Made by a program: the position numbers and the translations under genes
Source: Phycisphaerales bacterium
Lineage (GTDB): Bacteria; Planctomycetota; Phycisphaerae; Phycisphaerales; UBA1924
Length of the DNA: 64,000 bases
Assembly: GCA_016699835.1 (NCBI GenBank)
Contig: CP064987.1
Coordinates: 3,100,001-3,164,000 of the forward strand
Reading direction: 5' to 3'
Notes under the pieces: model-generated
Told to the model about the DNA's origin: nothing
What the model saw: the letters and a program-made list of their open reading frames with translations, nothing else
Database searches by the model: none
Part shown: in pieces, positions 17,658 to 26,509 of the stretch
How positions within the stretch are numbered: position 1 is the stretch's first letter
Layout of the letters: each line of letters starts with the position of its first letter

Positions 17658-17683
17658 GTCGTCACGCGGGCGATCGAGAATCC

Positions 17684-18742
17684 TTAGAACGACATCGCGG
17701 TGCTGCTCTCGCGCACGATGAGACGCGTCGGCAGTTTCAGGAACTGCACGGGCGCATCGCGGTGCTCCATGCGCTTGGTGAGCATGTTGATCGCCGCCGC
17801 GCCGACCTCGACCATGGGGAGCGCGACCGACGACAAGCGCGGGCGGATGATGCTCGCGATGCGCGAATCATCAAACCCGACGATTCGGAGTTGATCGGGG
17901 ACCCAGACGTGGGCGTCCTCGGCAGCCCGGATGATGCCACAGGCGATGGTGTCGTCGCCCGCGAGCACGCCCGCGCCCTGGAGGTTCCCCGTGCGGAGCG
18001 TCCGCAAGGCCCACTCTTTGCCCCACTCGAAGGTGTACTCGCCGCTGGAGATCTGGTCCGGGGTGACGCGCCAGCCGTGCTCCTGGAGCACCTGTGTGAA
18101 TGTGCGGAGTCGCTGCGACGCGTCGAAGTTGTGCATGGGCCCGCCGACAAAGTGCAGGCGGGAGGGCTCGACCCAGCGGAGCAGATGCTCGACGGCCTCG
18201 CGCGTCCCCTTCTCGTTATCGAGGATCACGCTGTCGAGTTCTCGCTCGCGCATGTCGGTATCGATCACCACCGTGGGCAGGGGCGACTCGACGGCTTCCT
18301 TTGTGAATGGATCGCTCTCACTGGCGATGAGGATCGCGAGCCCATCGACGAGTCCCGCGCCGAGCATCCGCTGGCGTCGTACACCCCCAGACTGGTTGGG
18401 GGCGACGGTGGTGACGAGCAGGTGATACCCCAGGCGTGCGGCCTCGGCATCGGCGCCCTGGAGGAGTTCGGTGAAGAACTCCCCGTGGTAGGCCGGCAGC
18501 GCGAGACCGATGACACGGCTCTCACCGCTGCTGAAGGCCTGGGCGAGGGGACTTGGTGAGTATTCGAGTCGGCGTATGACCTCGAGGACGCGGGCCGCCG
18601 TGGCGGGCGAGACCGCCGCGGGGTTGTTCATCACGCGGCTGACGGTAGCGATAGAGACACCGGCGGCGGCCGCGACCTCCCGAATGGACGACGCGGGCTT
18701 GCCGCCCTCGTTCTTGGCCCGTGATTCCCCGGTCCCCGACAT
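17684..18742 (-). CDS. LacI-family transcriptional regulator
   Basis: The 352-residue product has a LacI-type helix-turn-helix at residues about 19-65 (SIREVAAAAGVSIATVSRVMNNPAAVSPATAARVLEVIRRLEYSP) and then a periplasmic-binding-protein-like sensor domain (RVIGLALPAYHGEFFTELLQGADAEAARLGYHLLV ... GVLAGDDTIACGIIRAAEDAHVWVPDQLRIVGFDD). Family members bind palindromic operators and respond to sugars or nucleosides; the inducer cannot be told. It lies convergent to the HTH-receiver gene and downstream of the cytochrome b562-like gene. No sugar-utilisation gene is adjacent, so its targets are probably elsewhere. Confidence 0.92.
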   Translation of the reverse strand: MSGTGESRAKNEGGKPASSIREVAAAAGVSIATVSRVMNNPAAVSPATAARVLEVIRRLEYSPSPLAQAFSSGESRVIGLALPAYHGEFFTELLQGADAEAARLGYHLLVTTVAPNQSGGVRRQRMLGAGLVDGLAILIASESDPFTKEAVESPLPTVVIDTDMRERELDSVILDNEKGTREAVEHLLRWVEPSRLHFVGGPMHNFDASQRLRTFTQVLQEHGWRVTPDQISSGEYTFEWGKEWALRTLRTGNLQGAGVLAGDDTIACGIIRAAEDAHVWVPDQLRIVGFDDSRIASIIRPRLSSVALPMVEVGAAAINMLTKRMEHRDAPVQFLKLPTRLIVRESSTAMSF

Positions 18743-18793
18743 CGCGTCGATGGTAGCCGGGATTGCCGTTGGGGTTCGCCCTCGAGTCGGCGT

Positions 18794-19342
18794 TCAATCT
18801 TTCACGCCAAGATCGGTGTGCCCCTGCTCTTCGAGCGTGTGGATCTGATCGAGGGCCTTGGAGGCTTCGGCACCCTTGCCATCGATGATGGCGAGTTCGA
18901 CCTCGGCCATGAGTTTCAGGCAGGTGGCAAGTTTCGTGCGGTACTCGCGTGCCCACTGCTCTTTCTGGGCCTCATCCGTCGCGTTCTCGAGAATGTTCTT
19001 GGGCAGGGGCTGGCCCTTGGCGTTCACGCAGTTGCGCTGGATGTCGTTGATGAGTCGGAGGTTCTCGTCCTTCTTGCTCGCGTCGGCGACCTGGTCGCGG
19101 AGGGTGCGCATCGCGCGGTTCATGCCCTTCATGGAGGACTCGATGCTCTGGCCGCCGGCGCGATCACCGCGGCCACGCTCACCGGGTTGACCACGATCAC
19201 CTGGTTGGCCTCGCTCGCCGGCGGGGCGCTGGGGCGAGCGTGGTGACTCACCCGCGGGCTGCAAGGCGATGGCGGCCGTGAGGAACGAGCAGGCGAGAAG
19301 GCCGGCGGTCAGAGACGAGACGACGTGGGCGCGACGATTCAT
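18794..19342 (-). CDS. Cytochrome b562-like exported four-helix protein
   Basis: The 182-residue product has a signal peptide (VVSSLTAGLLACSFLTAAIALQ), then a low-complexity Gly/Arg/Pro segment with collagen-like GERGQPGDRGQPGERGRG triplets. A helical domain of about 115 residues follows. Its layout resembles periplasmic cytochrome b562: an early Met (KGMNRAMRTLRDQV) and a late His in the last helix (LEEQGHTDLGV) at positions where the b562 heme ligands lie. Heme binding is inferred from this pattern only. ATG 19342 was chosen because GGAGG lies five bases upstream; the GTG two codons earlier overlaps that site. Confidence 0.6.
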   Translation of the reverse strand: MNRRAHVVSSLTAGLLACSFLTAAIALQPAGESPRSPQRPAGERGQPGDRGQPGERGRGDRAGGQSIESSMKGMNRAMRTLRDQVADASKKDENLRLINDIQRNCVNAKGQPLPKNILENATDEAQKEQWAREYRTKLATCLKLMAEVELAIIDGKGAEASKALDQIHTLEEQGHTDLGVKD

Positions 19343-19571
19343 GGTCACCTCCAGAGTGCGCCCCGGATCGCACGAGCGTCCTGGGGCATATTGAGTTCGA
19401 GGCGATAGTACGGACGATCGCCTGTGAGGGGTTTCCCCTGCTCAGGCAACTTGAATGCTCACCTGTGAGCGGCCATATGGCAAGAATGGAGTGTAACTAC
19501 CGAAGAAGGCTGATGCCGTCCGACGCGAGTTTGTTGATTGGCGGCGATGATCCGGCACCAAAGGAGAAGTC

Positions 19572-20102
19572 ATGTTCCAACTTCCACCGATCCCGTCGTG
19601 GGACGCGCTCCATCCGATTGTGGTCCACTTCCCCATTGCGCTTCTGTTGTTCGTTCCCGTCTTTGTGGCCCTCGGGGTATGTGTGCCACGCTGGCGTGTT
19701 GCGATGTGGAGCGCGGCGTTCGTGACGCTGCTCGCCGGCGTTGCCTTCGCGTTCGTGGCGACGTCGACCGGAGATGCCGCCGAGAAGTTTGCCGAGGGCT
19801 CTCCGGCCGTTGACCGGCTGGTCCACGAGCACGAGGAACTCGCGGAGAAGGCGCGGAACGCGTTCGTGGTGCTCGTGCCGATGCTCGGGGCGTTGTTGGT
19901 ATGGGCGTGGCGCGGAAAGAGCGCGAAGCGATGGCCTCTCGTGCTCGCGGGCGTGGTGTATCTCGCACTGCACTCAGGGGCGTCATTGATCCTGGCGAAC
20001 GCCGCGCATCAGGGCGGGTTGCTCGTGCACGCGTATGGCGTGCGGGCCGATATCAAGGCGCCGCCGCTGCCGGTGTTCGACGAATCGATCGACGAGGACT
20101 GA
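19572..20102 (+). CDS. DUF2231-like integral membrane protein
   Basis: The 176-residue product has four likely membrane helices and the typical opening of DUF2231 proteins: SWDALHPIVVHFPIALLLFVPVF, where a His-Pro-x3-His-Phe-Pro motif sits at the membrane face. A conserved second region follows (STGDAAEKF ... VHEHEELAEKARNAF), again with His/Glu clusters, then two more helices ending in LHSGASLILANAAHQGG. Such proteins often occur with heme or cytochrome genes, and a cytochrome b562-like gene lies just upstream on the other strand. No activity is established. ATG 19572 has AAGGAG upstream. It converges with the kmo gene, six bases apart. Confidence 0.75.
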   Translation: MFQLPPIPSWDALHPIVVHFPIALLLFVPVFVALGVCVPRWRVAMWSAAFVTLLAGVAFAFVATSTGDAAEKFAEGSPAVDRLVHEHEELAEKARNAFVVLVPMLGALLVWAWRGKSAKRWPLVLAGVVYLALHSGASLILANAAHQGGLLVHAYGVRADIKAPPLPVFDESIDED

Positions 20103-20108
20103 TGCCGA

Positions 20109-21461
20109 CTATCGCCCCATGCTCAGGCCGAGGGCGAGGAGCGTGATCGCCGCAGCAAAGGCGATCGCGACGACCGTGCCGCGGATGATCGAGGATTGCT
20201 TTCGTGCGCGCGCCCTGGCCTTCGCGTAGGGAATCGTCGAGAAACTCACCATCGTGTAGAGCGAGCGGTAGACGCCGGGGAGGATCGCCTCAAGGGCGTG
20301 CTCGGCCTTCTTCTTCAGGCGGAACCAGGGCGAGGCGACCTTGTCGCGCATCTCGATGAAGTTCTCGAGGGCCATGTCGGCGATCGCGTCGGCATTCTGT
20401 TTCCGTGCGGCCTCGAATCTCGGCAGGACCTTCGCGAGGTCGCCCTGCTCAGCGTCGAGCATGTCGATCAGGCACGCCACATCCTCAAAGGCGCAGTTCA
20501 TCCCTTGTCCATAGAACGGCACGATCGCGTGGGCCGCGTCGCCCAGAATGCAGACCTTGGCCGCGTGCCGCCACGGCCAGCAGCGCACCGTGACCAGCGA
20601 ACTCGTGGGGTTGGAGATGAAATCGTCCACGAGCGTGGGCATCATCGGGACGGCGTCCTTGTACTCGCGCTCGAAGAACGCGCGGACCTCGTCTCGCGTC
20701 CGCAGGTTCGCGAAGGAGTGGGGCCCATCGAAGGGCCAGAAGAGCGTGCACGTGAAACTCTTGTCGGGGTTGGGGAGAGCGATCATCATCGACCCGCCGC
20801 GGGGCCAGATGTGCAGGGCGTTCGGCTCCATCGCGAACTCGCCGCTTGATGTCGGCGGGATGTGCAGTTCCTTGTAGCCGTGCGCGAGGTACGACTGGTC
20901 ATAGTCGAATCGATCCTGTTTCTGCATCCGCGTGCGCACGGCGGAAAACGCGCCGTCGGTCCCGAAGATCGCGTCGGCGTGGACGGTCTCGAGACGAGTG
21001 CCGTTCGGGTCATCGACACTGAAGGTGGCGCTCGGCGCGTCGAGGTCCACGTCCTCGCAGCGATGGGCGAAGTGGAGCGTGACGTTGGGGTGCTTCTCGG
21101 CCTCGTTGGCGAGCGTGAGGTTCAGCCCGCCGCGGGAGATCGAGTTGATCGCGTCCTTGCCGTCTTTGCTATAGGCCTGGAAGGCGGTGCCGCCCAACGG
21201 ATCGTGGAGGACGCGCCCGCGCATGGGGATGGCGTCCTTCATCACGACGCGATCAAGCCCGACGCGTTTGAGCGCGTCGATGCCGCGGACGCTAAGGGCG
21301 AGGTTGATCGATCGCCCGCCGATGAAGCCCTTGGCTCTTGGGTCGGGGCGGCGTTCAAAGACGCGGACGCGATAGCCTCGTTCGCCCAAGGCGCACGCGA
21401 GGAGCGCCCCGGCCAGGCCCGCGCCGACGATGATGATGGATTTGCCCTCGCCGTATCGCAT
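20109..21461 (-). CDS. kmo: Kynurenine 3-monooxygenase
   Basis: This FAD enzyme hydroxylates kynurenine with NADPH and O2 in the tryptophan-to-quinolinate route. The 450-residue product has the dinucleotide site SIIIVGAGLAGALLACALGERGYRVRVFERR near its start, the KMO-type GRSINLALSVRG segment, and GDAAHAIVPFYGQGMNCAFEDV, the second FAD motif. A C-terminal hydrophobic helix (VVAIAFAAAITLLALGLS) recalls the membrane-anchoring tail of eukaryotic KMO. No other kynurenine-pathway gene is in the window. ATG 21461 gives the family N-terminus; no ribosome site is obvious. It is 44 bases downstream of a dockerin protein gene on the same strand. Confidence 0.88.
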   Translation of the reverse strand: MRYGEGKSIIIVGAGLAGALLACALGERGYRVRVFERRPDPRAKGFIGGRSINLALSVRGIDALKRVGLDRVVMKDAIPMRGRVLHDPLGGTAFQAYSKDGKDAINSISRGGLNLTLANEAEKHPNVTLHFAHRCEDVDLDAPSATFSVDDPNGTRLETVHADAIFGTDGAFSAVRTRMQKQDRFDYDQSYLAHGYKELHIPPTSSGEFAMEPNALHIWPRGGSMMIALPNPDKSFTCTLFWPFDGPHSFANLRTRDEVRAFFEREYKDAVPMMPTLVDDFISNPTSSLVTVRCWPWRHAAKVCILGDAAHAIVPFYGQGMNCAFEDVACLIDMLDAEQGDLAKVLPRFEAARKQNADAIADMALENFIEMRDKVASPWFRLKKKAEHALEAILPGVYRSLYTMVSFSTIPYAKARARARKQSSIIRGTVVAIAFAAAITLLALGLSMGR

Positions 21462-21505
21462 GGGCGGGATGGTACGACCGCCGCCCGTTCGCGAGGCCGA
21501 TCGTG

Positions 21506-22342
21506 TCAGCACCCGGCCTGGAAGTGGTCGAGGAAGAAGAGCAAATCGTTGATGTCAACGGCGTGGTCGCGGTGCCCGGTGCCGGTGCCGTCGTCGAGGT
21601 CGGCGTGGTTGTCGCCCTGCGCGAAGACATCGACAAAGTAGAGGAGGTCATTGATATCGACGGCGCCGTCCTCGTGCCCGTCCATGGTGCCGTCGTCGAG
21701 GTCGGCCTCGCAGACGAAGGGCGAGAGTTCAAACTCATACTCACGCTCGCTGAGCGATGCGGAGGAGGAGAGTTCCAGTTCGACGACGAAGCGGTACTGC
21801 GCCGCAGGGAGGTCGAGCGAGATGCTGATCGGCTCGAACGCAGATCGCCCGTTGGTGTAAATGATCTGGTTGGTCTGGGCGTTGGTGAGCGTCACCGTGG
21901 CGGTGTTGTCCGCGGCAGGCCCGAAATCGAGGGCCGAGCCGACCAGCGTGAAGGGGAAGTCGACGGGAAGGTTGAACGTGGCGTCAACGAGCGTCGAGGC
22001 GGTGCCCGCGACGACCGGGCCGCCGCCGCCGCCCGCGCCGCCTCCGCTCAGGCGGCACCCGACCTTGACGCCGTCGCCATCGAGCGTGCACGAGATCGAC
22101 GCAACGGCTCGATTGATAGCTTCTTGCCCCCCGACGGTAACGGGAACCGTGCGCTCGACAATGGCAACAAAGGGACCAAAGTCGGGCGCGAGCGAGTTCA
22201 CCCCCACACCGTCCGCAGTGGTTGCCGTGATGGACCGGGTCTGGTCTTGGAAGGTGACGACGGGCACCACACCCTGGGCGAGAGCCAAGGTGGATCCGGC
22301 GCACAGGCCGAGCGAGAGAACGATGGTGCGAATATTGGTCAT
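21506..22342 (-). CDS. Secreted protein with two GC-type dockerin-like repeats
   Basis: The 278-residue product has a signal peptide (RTIVLSLGLCAGSTLALAQ), a beta-rich body with a Gly run (SGGGAGGGGG near residue 100) and no known catalytic motif, then two dockerin-like loops: EADLDDGTMDGHEDGAVDINDLLYF and HADLDDGTGTGHRDHAVDINDLLFF. It ends FQAGC. The loops are a His-containing variant of those in the other two dockerin proteins here, so this one may bind a different partner (inference). The ATG at 22342 is clear. Downstream is kmo, 44 bases away; whether they share a transcript is uncertain. Confidence 0.83.
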   Translation of the reverse strand: MTNIRTIVLSLGLCAGSTLALAQGVVPVVTFQDQTRSITATTADGVGVNSLAPDFGPFVAIVERTVPVTVGGQEAINRAVASISCTLDGDGVKVGCRLSGGGAGGGGGPVVAGTASTLVDATFNLPVDFPFTLVGSALDFGPAADNTATVTLTNAQTNQIIYTNGRSAFEPISISLDLPAAQYRFVVELELSSSASLSEREYEFELSPFVCEADLDDGTMDGHEDGAVDINDLLYFVDVFAQGDNHADLDDGTGTGHRDHAVDINDLLFFLDHFQAGC

Positions 22343-22530
22343 GGCTTCACCTCGTTTCGTCTGGGCTTCATCGAGTCCTCATCGGGAGCGGTCTTCCACG
22401 GCTGGCCGGCCCCTTCAGTGTACCGTGCAATGCCTGTTGGGCCAAGGATTTGACGCAACTCATTCTCACACAGGCTCATAAGTTCATGCGGTAGCAGATT
22501 GCCGAGCATGTCAAGATTCTCAGGTACGAA

Positions 22531-22566
22531 CAAAACACTTCCCAAGGTGGGAGCCTCGGGAAGTGC
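22531..22566 (-). terminator. Terminator of the FG-GAP dockerin gene
   Basis: CACTTCCC (22536-22543) pairs with GGGAAGTG (22558-22565), and the minus strand continues TTTTGTTCG. It lies about 53 bases beyond the stop of the FG-GAP dockerin gene. Confidence 0.75.
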
Positions 22567-22617
22567 TCGTGGTGGACTCGTGGGCCAACTGGCCGCACGA
22601 AAAGGGGTGGAGGGAGA

Positions 22618-23943
22618 TCAGCACCCGGCGCGGTAGCGGTCGAGGTAGTAGAGCAGGTCGTCGATGGTGACGCCGCCGTCGGGGGTGCCGGTGCCGCTGC
22701 CGTTGTCCATGTCGCTGGCGACATTGCCGCTGCGGAAGAGAGATATGTAGTAGAGGAGGTCGTCGATCGTGACGCCGCCATCGGGAGTGCCCGAGCCGGT
22801 GCCGTTGTCCACGTCGGCGGGGCACGTGGAGACGCTGGCGTTGTTGACGAAGAGCGAGACGTTATCGGAATCGCGGTTGGTGACGACGAAGTCCGGCGCG
22901 GTCGAGCCGGCGAAGTTGCCGATGGCGATCGTGTCGGGATGCGTGCCCGTCGCCATCAGGTTCGCGACGCCGAGGGTGGCGCCGAGGTTCTCGAAGATCG
23001 AGAGATTGTTCGAAGACTGGTTGGCGGTGAGGACGTCGAGGTCGCCGTCGCCATCGAGATCTACGAGGCGGGTGCTGTCGGGATCCTGGCCCAGTGTCGG
23101 GAAGTTCGCGGGTCCGGCGAAGGCGTTGCCCTGCGAGGTGAAGACGCTGATGAAGTGGAGGTTGGCCGAGTCGCCACTCGTTGCCACGGCGAGATCCGCC
23201 ATCCCATCGCCGTTGAGGTCGCCGCCCGCGATTCCCTCGGGGCGGACCTGGCCGCCGACGCTGAGCGTGGTCCAGGTGGAGAACGACCCTGCAGTGTTGC
23301 GATAGACGGTGACCGAACGATCGCGGTGGTTTGTGGCGGCGAGGTCGATGTCGCCGTCGTTGTCGAAGTCGCCCGCGGCGGCGGCGCGCGGCTCGTCGCC
23401 GGTCGCCTGGGTCGTCGCGGTGAATCCGCCCGCGGTGTTGAGCACGACGCTCATCGTGTTCGAGTCGCGGTTTGCGACAGCGAAGTCGGGGCGGGAGTCG
23501 CCGTTGAAATCGGCGGAGACCAGCCCACGGGCGTTGCTGCCAAGCGTCGCCGTCGCGCCCTGGGTGAAGACGCCGGCGCCATTGTTCATGTAGGCCCGCA
23601 ACTGGTTGATGTTGTGGAGGACGACGACGAAGTCCATCGTGCCGTTGCCATCGATGTCGGCGGCGGCGAGGTCGCGGGTTCCCGTCCCCGCACCCGTAAA
23701 GATCGTCATCGGCGCGCCGAAGCCGGCACCCGATCCAAAGTGCACGAGCACGCGATCGGGATTGTCCACGGAAACGATGAGGTCGGCGAAGCCGTCGGCA
23801 TTGAAGTCGGCGATCGCCGCACCGGCCGGCCTCTGGAACGCCGCGAGCGTCCCGGACGAGGAAACGGTGACGGCGGCGCCGGCGGTCCCGGCGAGCACGA
23901 GCGAGGCGGCGAGCGAAAGAACGGCAGTCTTGGACGTGGTCAT
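22618..23943 (-). CDS. Secreted FG-GAP/VCBS beta-propeller protein with GC-type dockerin repeats
   Basis: The 441-residue product has a signal peptide (LSLAASLVLAGTAGA). Seven FG-GAP-like repeats follow, with calcium-loop cores such as DFNADGFADLIV, DIDGNGTMDFVV, DFDNDGDIDLAA, DLNGDGMADLAV and DLDGDGDLDVLT, which suggests a seven-bladed integrin-like propeller. Two dockerin-like repeats at the C-terminus (DVDNGTGSGTPDGGVTIDD, DMDNGSGTGTPDGGVTIDD) end in YRAGC. Propellers of this type bind ligands or polysaccharide. ATG 23943 has CAGGAG seven bases upstream and gives a proper signal peptide. It has its own terminator and so is probably monocistronic. Confidence 0.88.
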   Translation of the reverse strand: MTTSKTAVLSLAASLVLAGTAGAAVTVSSSGTLAAFQRPAGAAIADFNADGFADLIVSVDNPDRVLVHFGSGAGFGAPMTIFTGAGTGTRDLAAADIDGNGTMDFVVVLHNINQLRAYMNNGAGVFTQGATATLGSNARGLVSADFNGDSRPDFAVANRDSNTMSVVLNTAGGFTATTQATGDEPRAAAAGDFDNDGDIDLAATNHRDRSVTVYRNTAGSFSTWTTLSVGGQVRPEGIAGGDLNGDGMADLAVATSGDSANLHFISVFTSQGNAFAGPANFPTLGQDPDSTRLVDLDGDGDLDVLTANQSSNNLSIFENLGATLGVANLMATGTHPDTIAIGNFAGSTAPDFVVTNRDSDNVSLFVNNASVSTCPADVDNGTGSGTPDGGVTIDDLLYYISLFRSGNVASDMDNGSGTGTPDGGVTIDDLLYYLDRYRAGC

Positions 23944-24270
23944 GATCGGGCTCCTGTCTTCCTGAGGGTTCGCAAGGGGCTGCATCGAATCGCCCAGGCT
24001 CCAAAGCCCGGGCGGGTCCCCAATGGGCGGCTATCGTGTCCTGCAAGGCCGGCTCGTGGGGGACATGGGGACATGCGGGGTCTATCGCCTCGGTGTGTCA
24101 GATTCGGACCCGGGAGGCCGAAAGTCGGGCGGAAATATCCGGAGACTCGGTGCTGAGCAACTCATGATGCCCATTCACCGGGTTGATTCCCTGCATCTGA
24201 CACACGCGATGAGCCGCGTTCGCATGCACACGTAGAGGAGAGTGGAACCGCATCGCGAGGAGGACCCGCC
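23944..24270. other. Divergent intergenic region upstream of the ECF sigma gene
   Basis: This 327-base gap lies between the FG-GAP dockerin gene (minus) and the ECF sigma gene (plus). Apart from ribosome sites at each end I find no gene, repeat or clear promoter. Confidence 0.4.
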
Positions 24271-24882
24271 ATGACCGTCGATCCGACCAAGAACGTGACG
24301 CAACTCCTCGCGAGGGCGCAGAGCGGCGATCGCCAGGCGACCAACGAACTCTTCCCGGTGGTCTATGACGAACTGCGTCAGATCGCCTCGGGATTCATGG
24401 CCAACGAGCGCGCGGGGCACACACTCCAGCCCACCGCGCTCGTGAATGAGGCCTACATGCGCCTCGTCGGCCCGACCGAGGTGACGTGGGAGAATCGCGC
24501 GCACTTCTTCGGGGCGGCTGCCCGGGCCATCCGGCGCATCCTCACCGATCACGCCCGCGCCAAGGGGAGCCTCAAGCGAGGTGGGAACTTCGAGCGACAG
24601 TCCCTCGACACGATCGCCGACACGTTCGCCTCACACGAGCCGATCCCGGGAGAGGACACGAGCGTCGATGGGCTGGACCTTGTCGAACTCGATGCCGCCC
24701 TCACGCGCCTCGACGAGATCGACGAGCAGAAGGCGCGCGTGGTGGAACTCCGGTTCTTCGCGGGACTGACCTCCGAGCAGACCGCGGCCGCCCTTGGTGT
24801 GAGCCTCAGCACCGTCGCCCGCGATTGGCAGTTCGCGCGGCTCTGGCTCCACCGCGAACTCGAGAACGCCAAGAACGAGTGA
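24271..24882 (+). CDS. ECF-subfamily RNA polymerase sigma factor (planctomycete type)
   Basis: The 203-residue product has sigma region 2 (ELFPVVYDELRQIASGFMANERAGHTLQPTALVNEAYMRLVG) and region 4 (LRFFAGLTSEQTAAALGVSLSTVARDWQFARLWLHREL). The phrases GHTLQPTALVNEAY and FFGAAARAIRRILTDHARAKGSLKRGG mark the ECF group that is expanded in Planctomycetes, where members usually neighbour a Ser/Thr protein kinase. No such kinase or anti-sigma factor lies next to this one. ATG 24271 has a strong AGGAGG ribosome site. The convergent neighbour is a GH1 glucosidase. Confidence 0.92.
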   Translation: MTVDPTKNVTQLLARAQSGDRQATNELFPVVYDELRQIASGFMANERAGHTLQPTALVNEAYMRLVGPTEVTWENRAHFFGAAARAIRRILTDHARAKGSLKRGGNFERQSLDTIADTFASHEPIPGEDTSVDGLDLVELDAALTRLDEIDEQKARVVELRFFAGLTSEQTAAALGVSLSTVARDWQFARLWLHRELENAKNE

Positions 24883-24920
24883 AGCCGCGATTCAGTTCGC
24901 TGTCTCACTGATCGTTCACG

Positions 24921-26423
24921 TTAGCCGGTCCACGTGCGGTCGAGCGACGCCCCCCTCGAGCGGATCACCTCCGCGTACCACTTCGATGACTCCTTGGGCG
25001 TGCGCTGGAGCGTCTGGTAGTCCACGTGGATCAGGCCGAAGCGTTCCTTGAATCCCTGCTGCCACTCGAAGTTGTCGAGGATTGACCAGTGAAAGTAGCC
25101 CTGGATGTCGGTACCGTCGGCGATCGCCTGGCGGATCGATCGCAGGTACCGCCTCGTGTAATCGATGCGCCCAAAGTCGCGCACACGTCCGTCGGCATCG
25201 ACCCAGTCCATCGACGAGAGACCGTTTTCGGTGATGACGATCGGTACCTTGTATCGCTCGTAGAGGAACTTCGGCCCGTAGTAGAGCGCGAGTGGCTCGA
25301 TGAACCAGCGGATCGCCGTCTGCGGATGCCCCCAGGGGAAGGGCACGACCTCGATGCCGCCCGTCGCGCTCCGGCGGACGCGATCGGCGTCGTAGATATT
25401 CACGCCATAGAAGTCGAGCGGCTGACAGATCTCGCGAAGATCGCCGGCGTGGTGCAATCGATTGAGCACGCGCCGACCCGTCGCGGACTTCTCAAGTTCG
25501 GGCGTGTAGAGCGCCAGGCCGTCCGCTGGATACTGCCCGAGCACGACCGGATCGGCGAGCCAGGTGTTGTTCCAGAAATCACGCGATCGCACGCCCAGCG
25601 TCGCCTCGCGGGCGGCGGCCACGTCCTCGGGCCTTGGCTTCAACGTCGCGGCATCGAGCAGCCCATTGTTCGTTCCCGGCGGTGGAGCGGGGACCTTGAT
25701 CCGACCGATCGGAGCCCAGCCGACCTTGGGCGTGGTCTTCGCGGCGGTCCTGATCGCCATCGCGCCCTGACCGTGAGCGCGGAGCGCGTTATGAGCCGAG
25801 ATCAATCGCTCGGCGTGTCCCTTCCGTGCGTTTGAAGTCTGCAGCCCCTCGTGCTCACTCGGGCCAAGGAAGATGTGCGGCTCGTTGATCGTCATCCAGT
25901 GCGAGACGCGATCTGACAGCCGCTCGACCACGACGCGGGCGTAGTCGGCGAACCACGACGCGATGTCGCGATTCTGCCACGCGCCCTTTTCCCACAGCGT
26001 GAGCGGCATGTCCCAGTGGAAGAGCGTGATCCACGGCGTGATGTTCGCGGCCAGGAGCGCATCCACGAGCCGGTCATAGAACGCGAGACCCGCCTCGTTC
26101 ACTGTGCCGACGCCGTCGGGCATCACGCGGGGCCACGAGATGCTCAGGCGATAGGCCTGCAGTCCCATGTCGCGCATCAGCCCGACATCTTCGGCGTATC
26201 GGTGGTAGTGGTCGCACGAGACATCGCCGGTCTGGTCCTGGAAGACGTTGCCGGGTGTCGAGACCTGTCCTGGGATGTCGCCCGTCGAGCCACGCGCGAC
26301 GCGGTCATGGCAGAACGCGTCCCAGTTGCTCAGGCCCTTGCCATCGCTGGCGTGCCCGCCCTCGACCTGATACGCACTCGACGCGGCCCCGAAGACGAAA
26401 GATTCTGGAAATGCCTGCACCAT
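24921..26423 (-). CDS. Glycoside hydrolase family 1 beta-glucosidase
   Basis: A 500-residue TIM-barrel hydrolase. The N-terminal GH1 signature is FPESFVFGAASSAYQVEGG. The acid/base Glu is in TINEPH at about E181, and the nucleophile Glu is in VITENGLSS at about E399; the C-terminus has GYFHWSILDNFEWQQGFKERFGLIHVDYQTLQRTPKESSKWY. All key residues are present, so it should hydrolyse beta-glucosides or related disaccharides. There is no signal peptide, so action in the cytoplasm is likely. ATG 26423 follows GGGAG. It lies downstream of a large secreted glycosidase-like gene, separated by a cluster of three short palindromic repeats. Confidence 0.94.
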   Translation of the reverse strand: MVQAFPESFVFGAASSAYQVEGGHASDGKGLSNWDAFCHDRVARGSTGDIPGQVSTPGNVFQDQTGDVSCDHYHRYAEDVGLMRDMGLQAYRLSISWPRVMPDGVGTVNEAGLAFYDRLVDALLAANITPWITLFHWDMPLTLWEKGAWQNRDIASWFADYARVVVERLSDRVSHWMTINEPHIFLGPSEHEGLQTSNARKGHAERLISAHNALRAHGQGAMAIRTAAKTTPKVGWAPIGRIKVPAPPPGTNNGLLDAATLKPRPEDVAAAREATLGVRSRDFWNNTWLADPVVLGQYPADGLALYTPELEKSATGRRVLNRLHHAGDLREICQPLDFYGVNIYDADRVRRSATGGIEVVPFPWGHPQTAIRWFIEPLALYYGPKFLYERYKVPIVITENGLSSMDWVDADGRVRDFGRIDYTRRYLRSIRQAIADGTDIQGYFHWSILDNFEWQQGFKERFGLIHVDYQTLQRTPKESSKWYAEVIRSRGASLDRTWTG

Positions 26424-26464
26424 GTGCTCCCTGCAGTCTCGTGCCAAACAACTACATACTTCTT

Positions 26465-26489
26465 GTGGCACAGGCGTCCCGCCTGTGTC
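26465..26489. repeat. GTGGCACAGGCG-type palindromic repeat, copy 1
   Basis: A 25-base unit with CACAGGC and GCCTGTG arms around a short loop. Near-identical copies occur at 26510, 26555, 49812 and 59837, all in the same orientation on the plus strand and all between genes. Confidence 0.75.
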
Positions 26490-26509
26490 TTCTCAATCTA
26501 CATCTTCTC

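Noticed and set aside
22339..22545. 68-codon minus-strand ORF overlapping the start of a dockerin gene
   Set aside because: Its TTG start lies inside the terminator hairpin of the upstream gene, codon use is unlike that of the neighbours, and no ribosome site is present.
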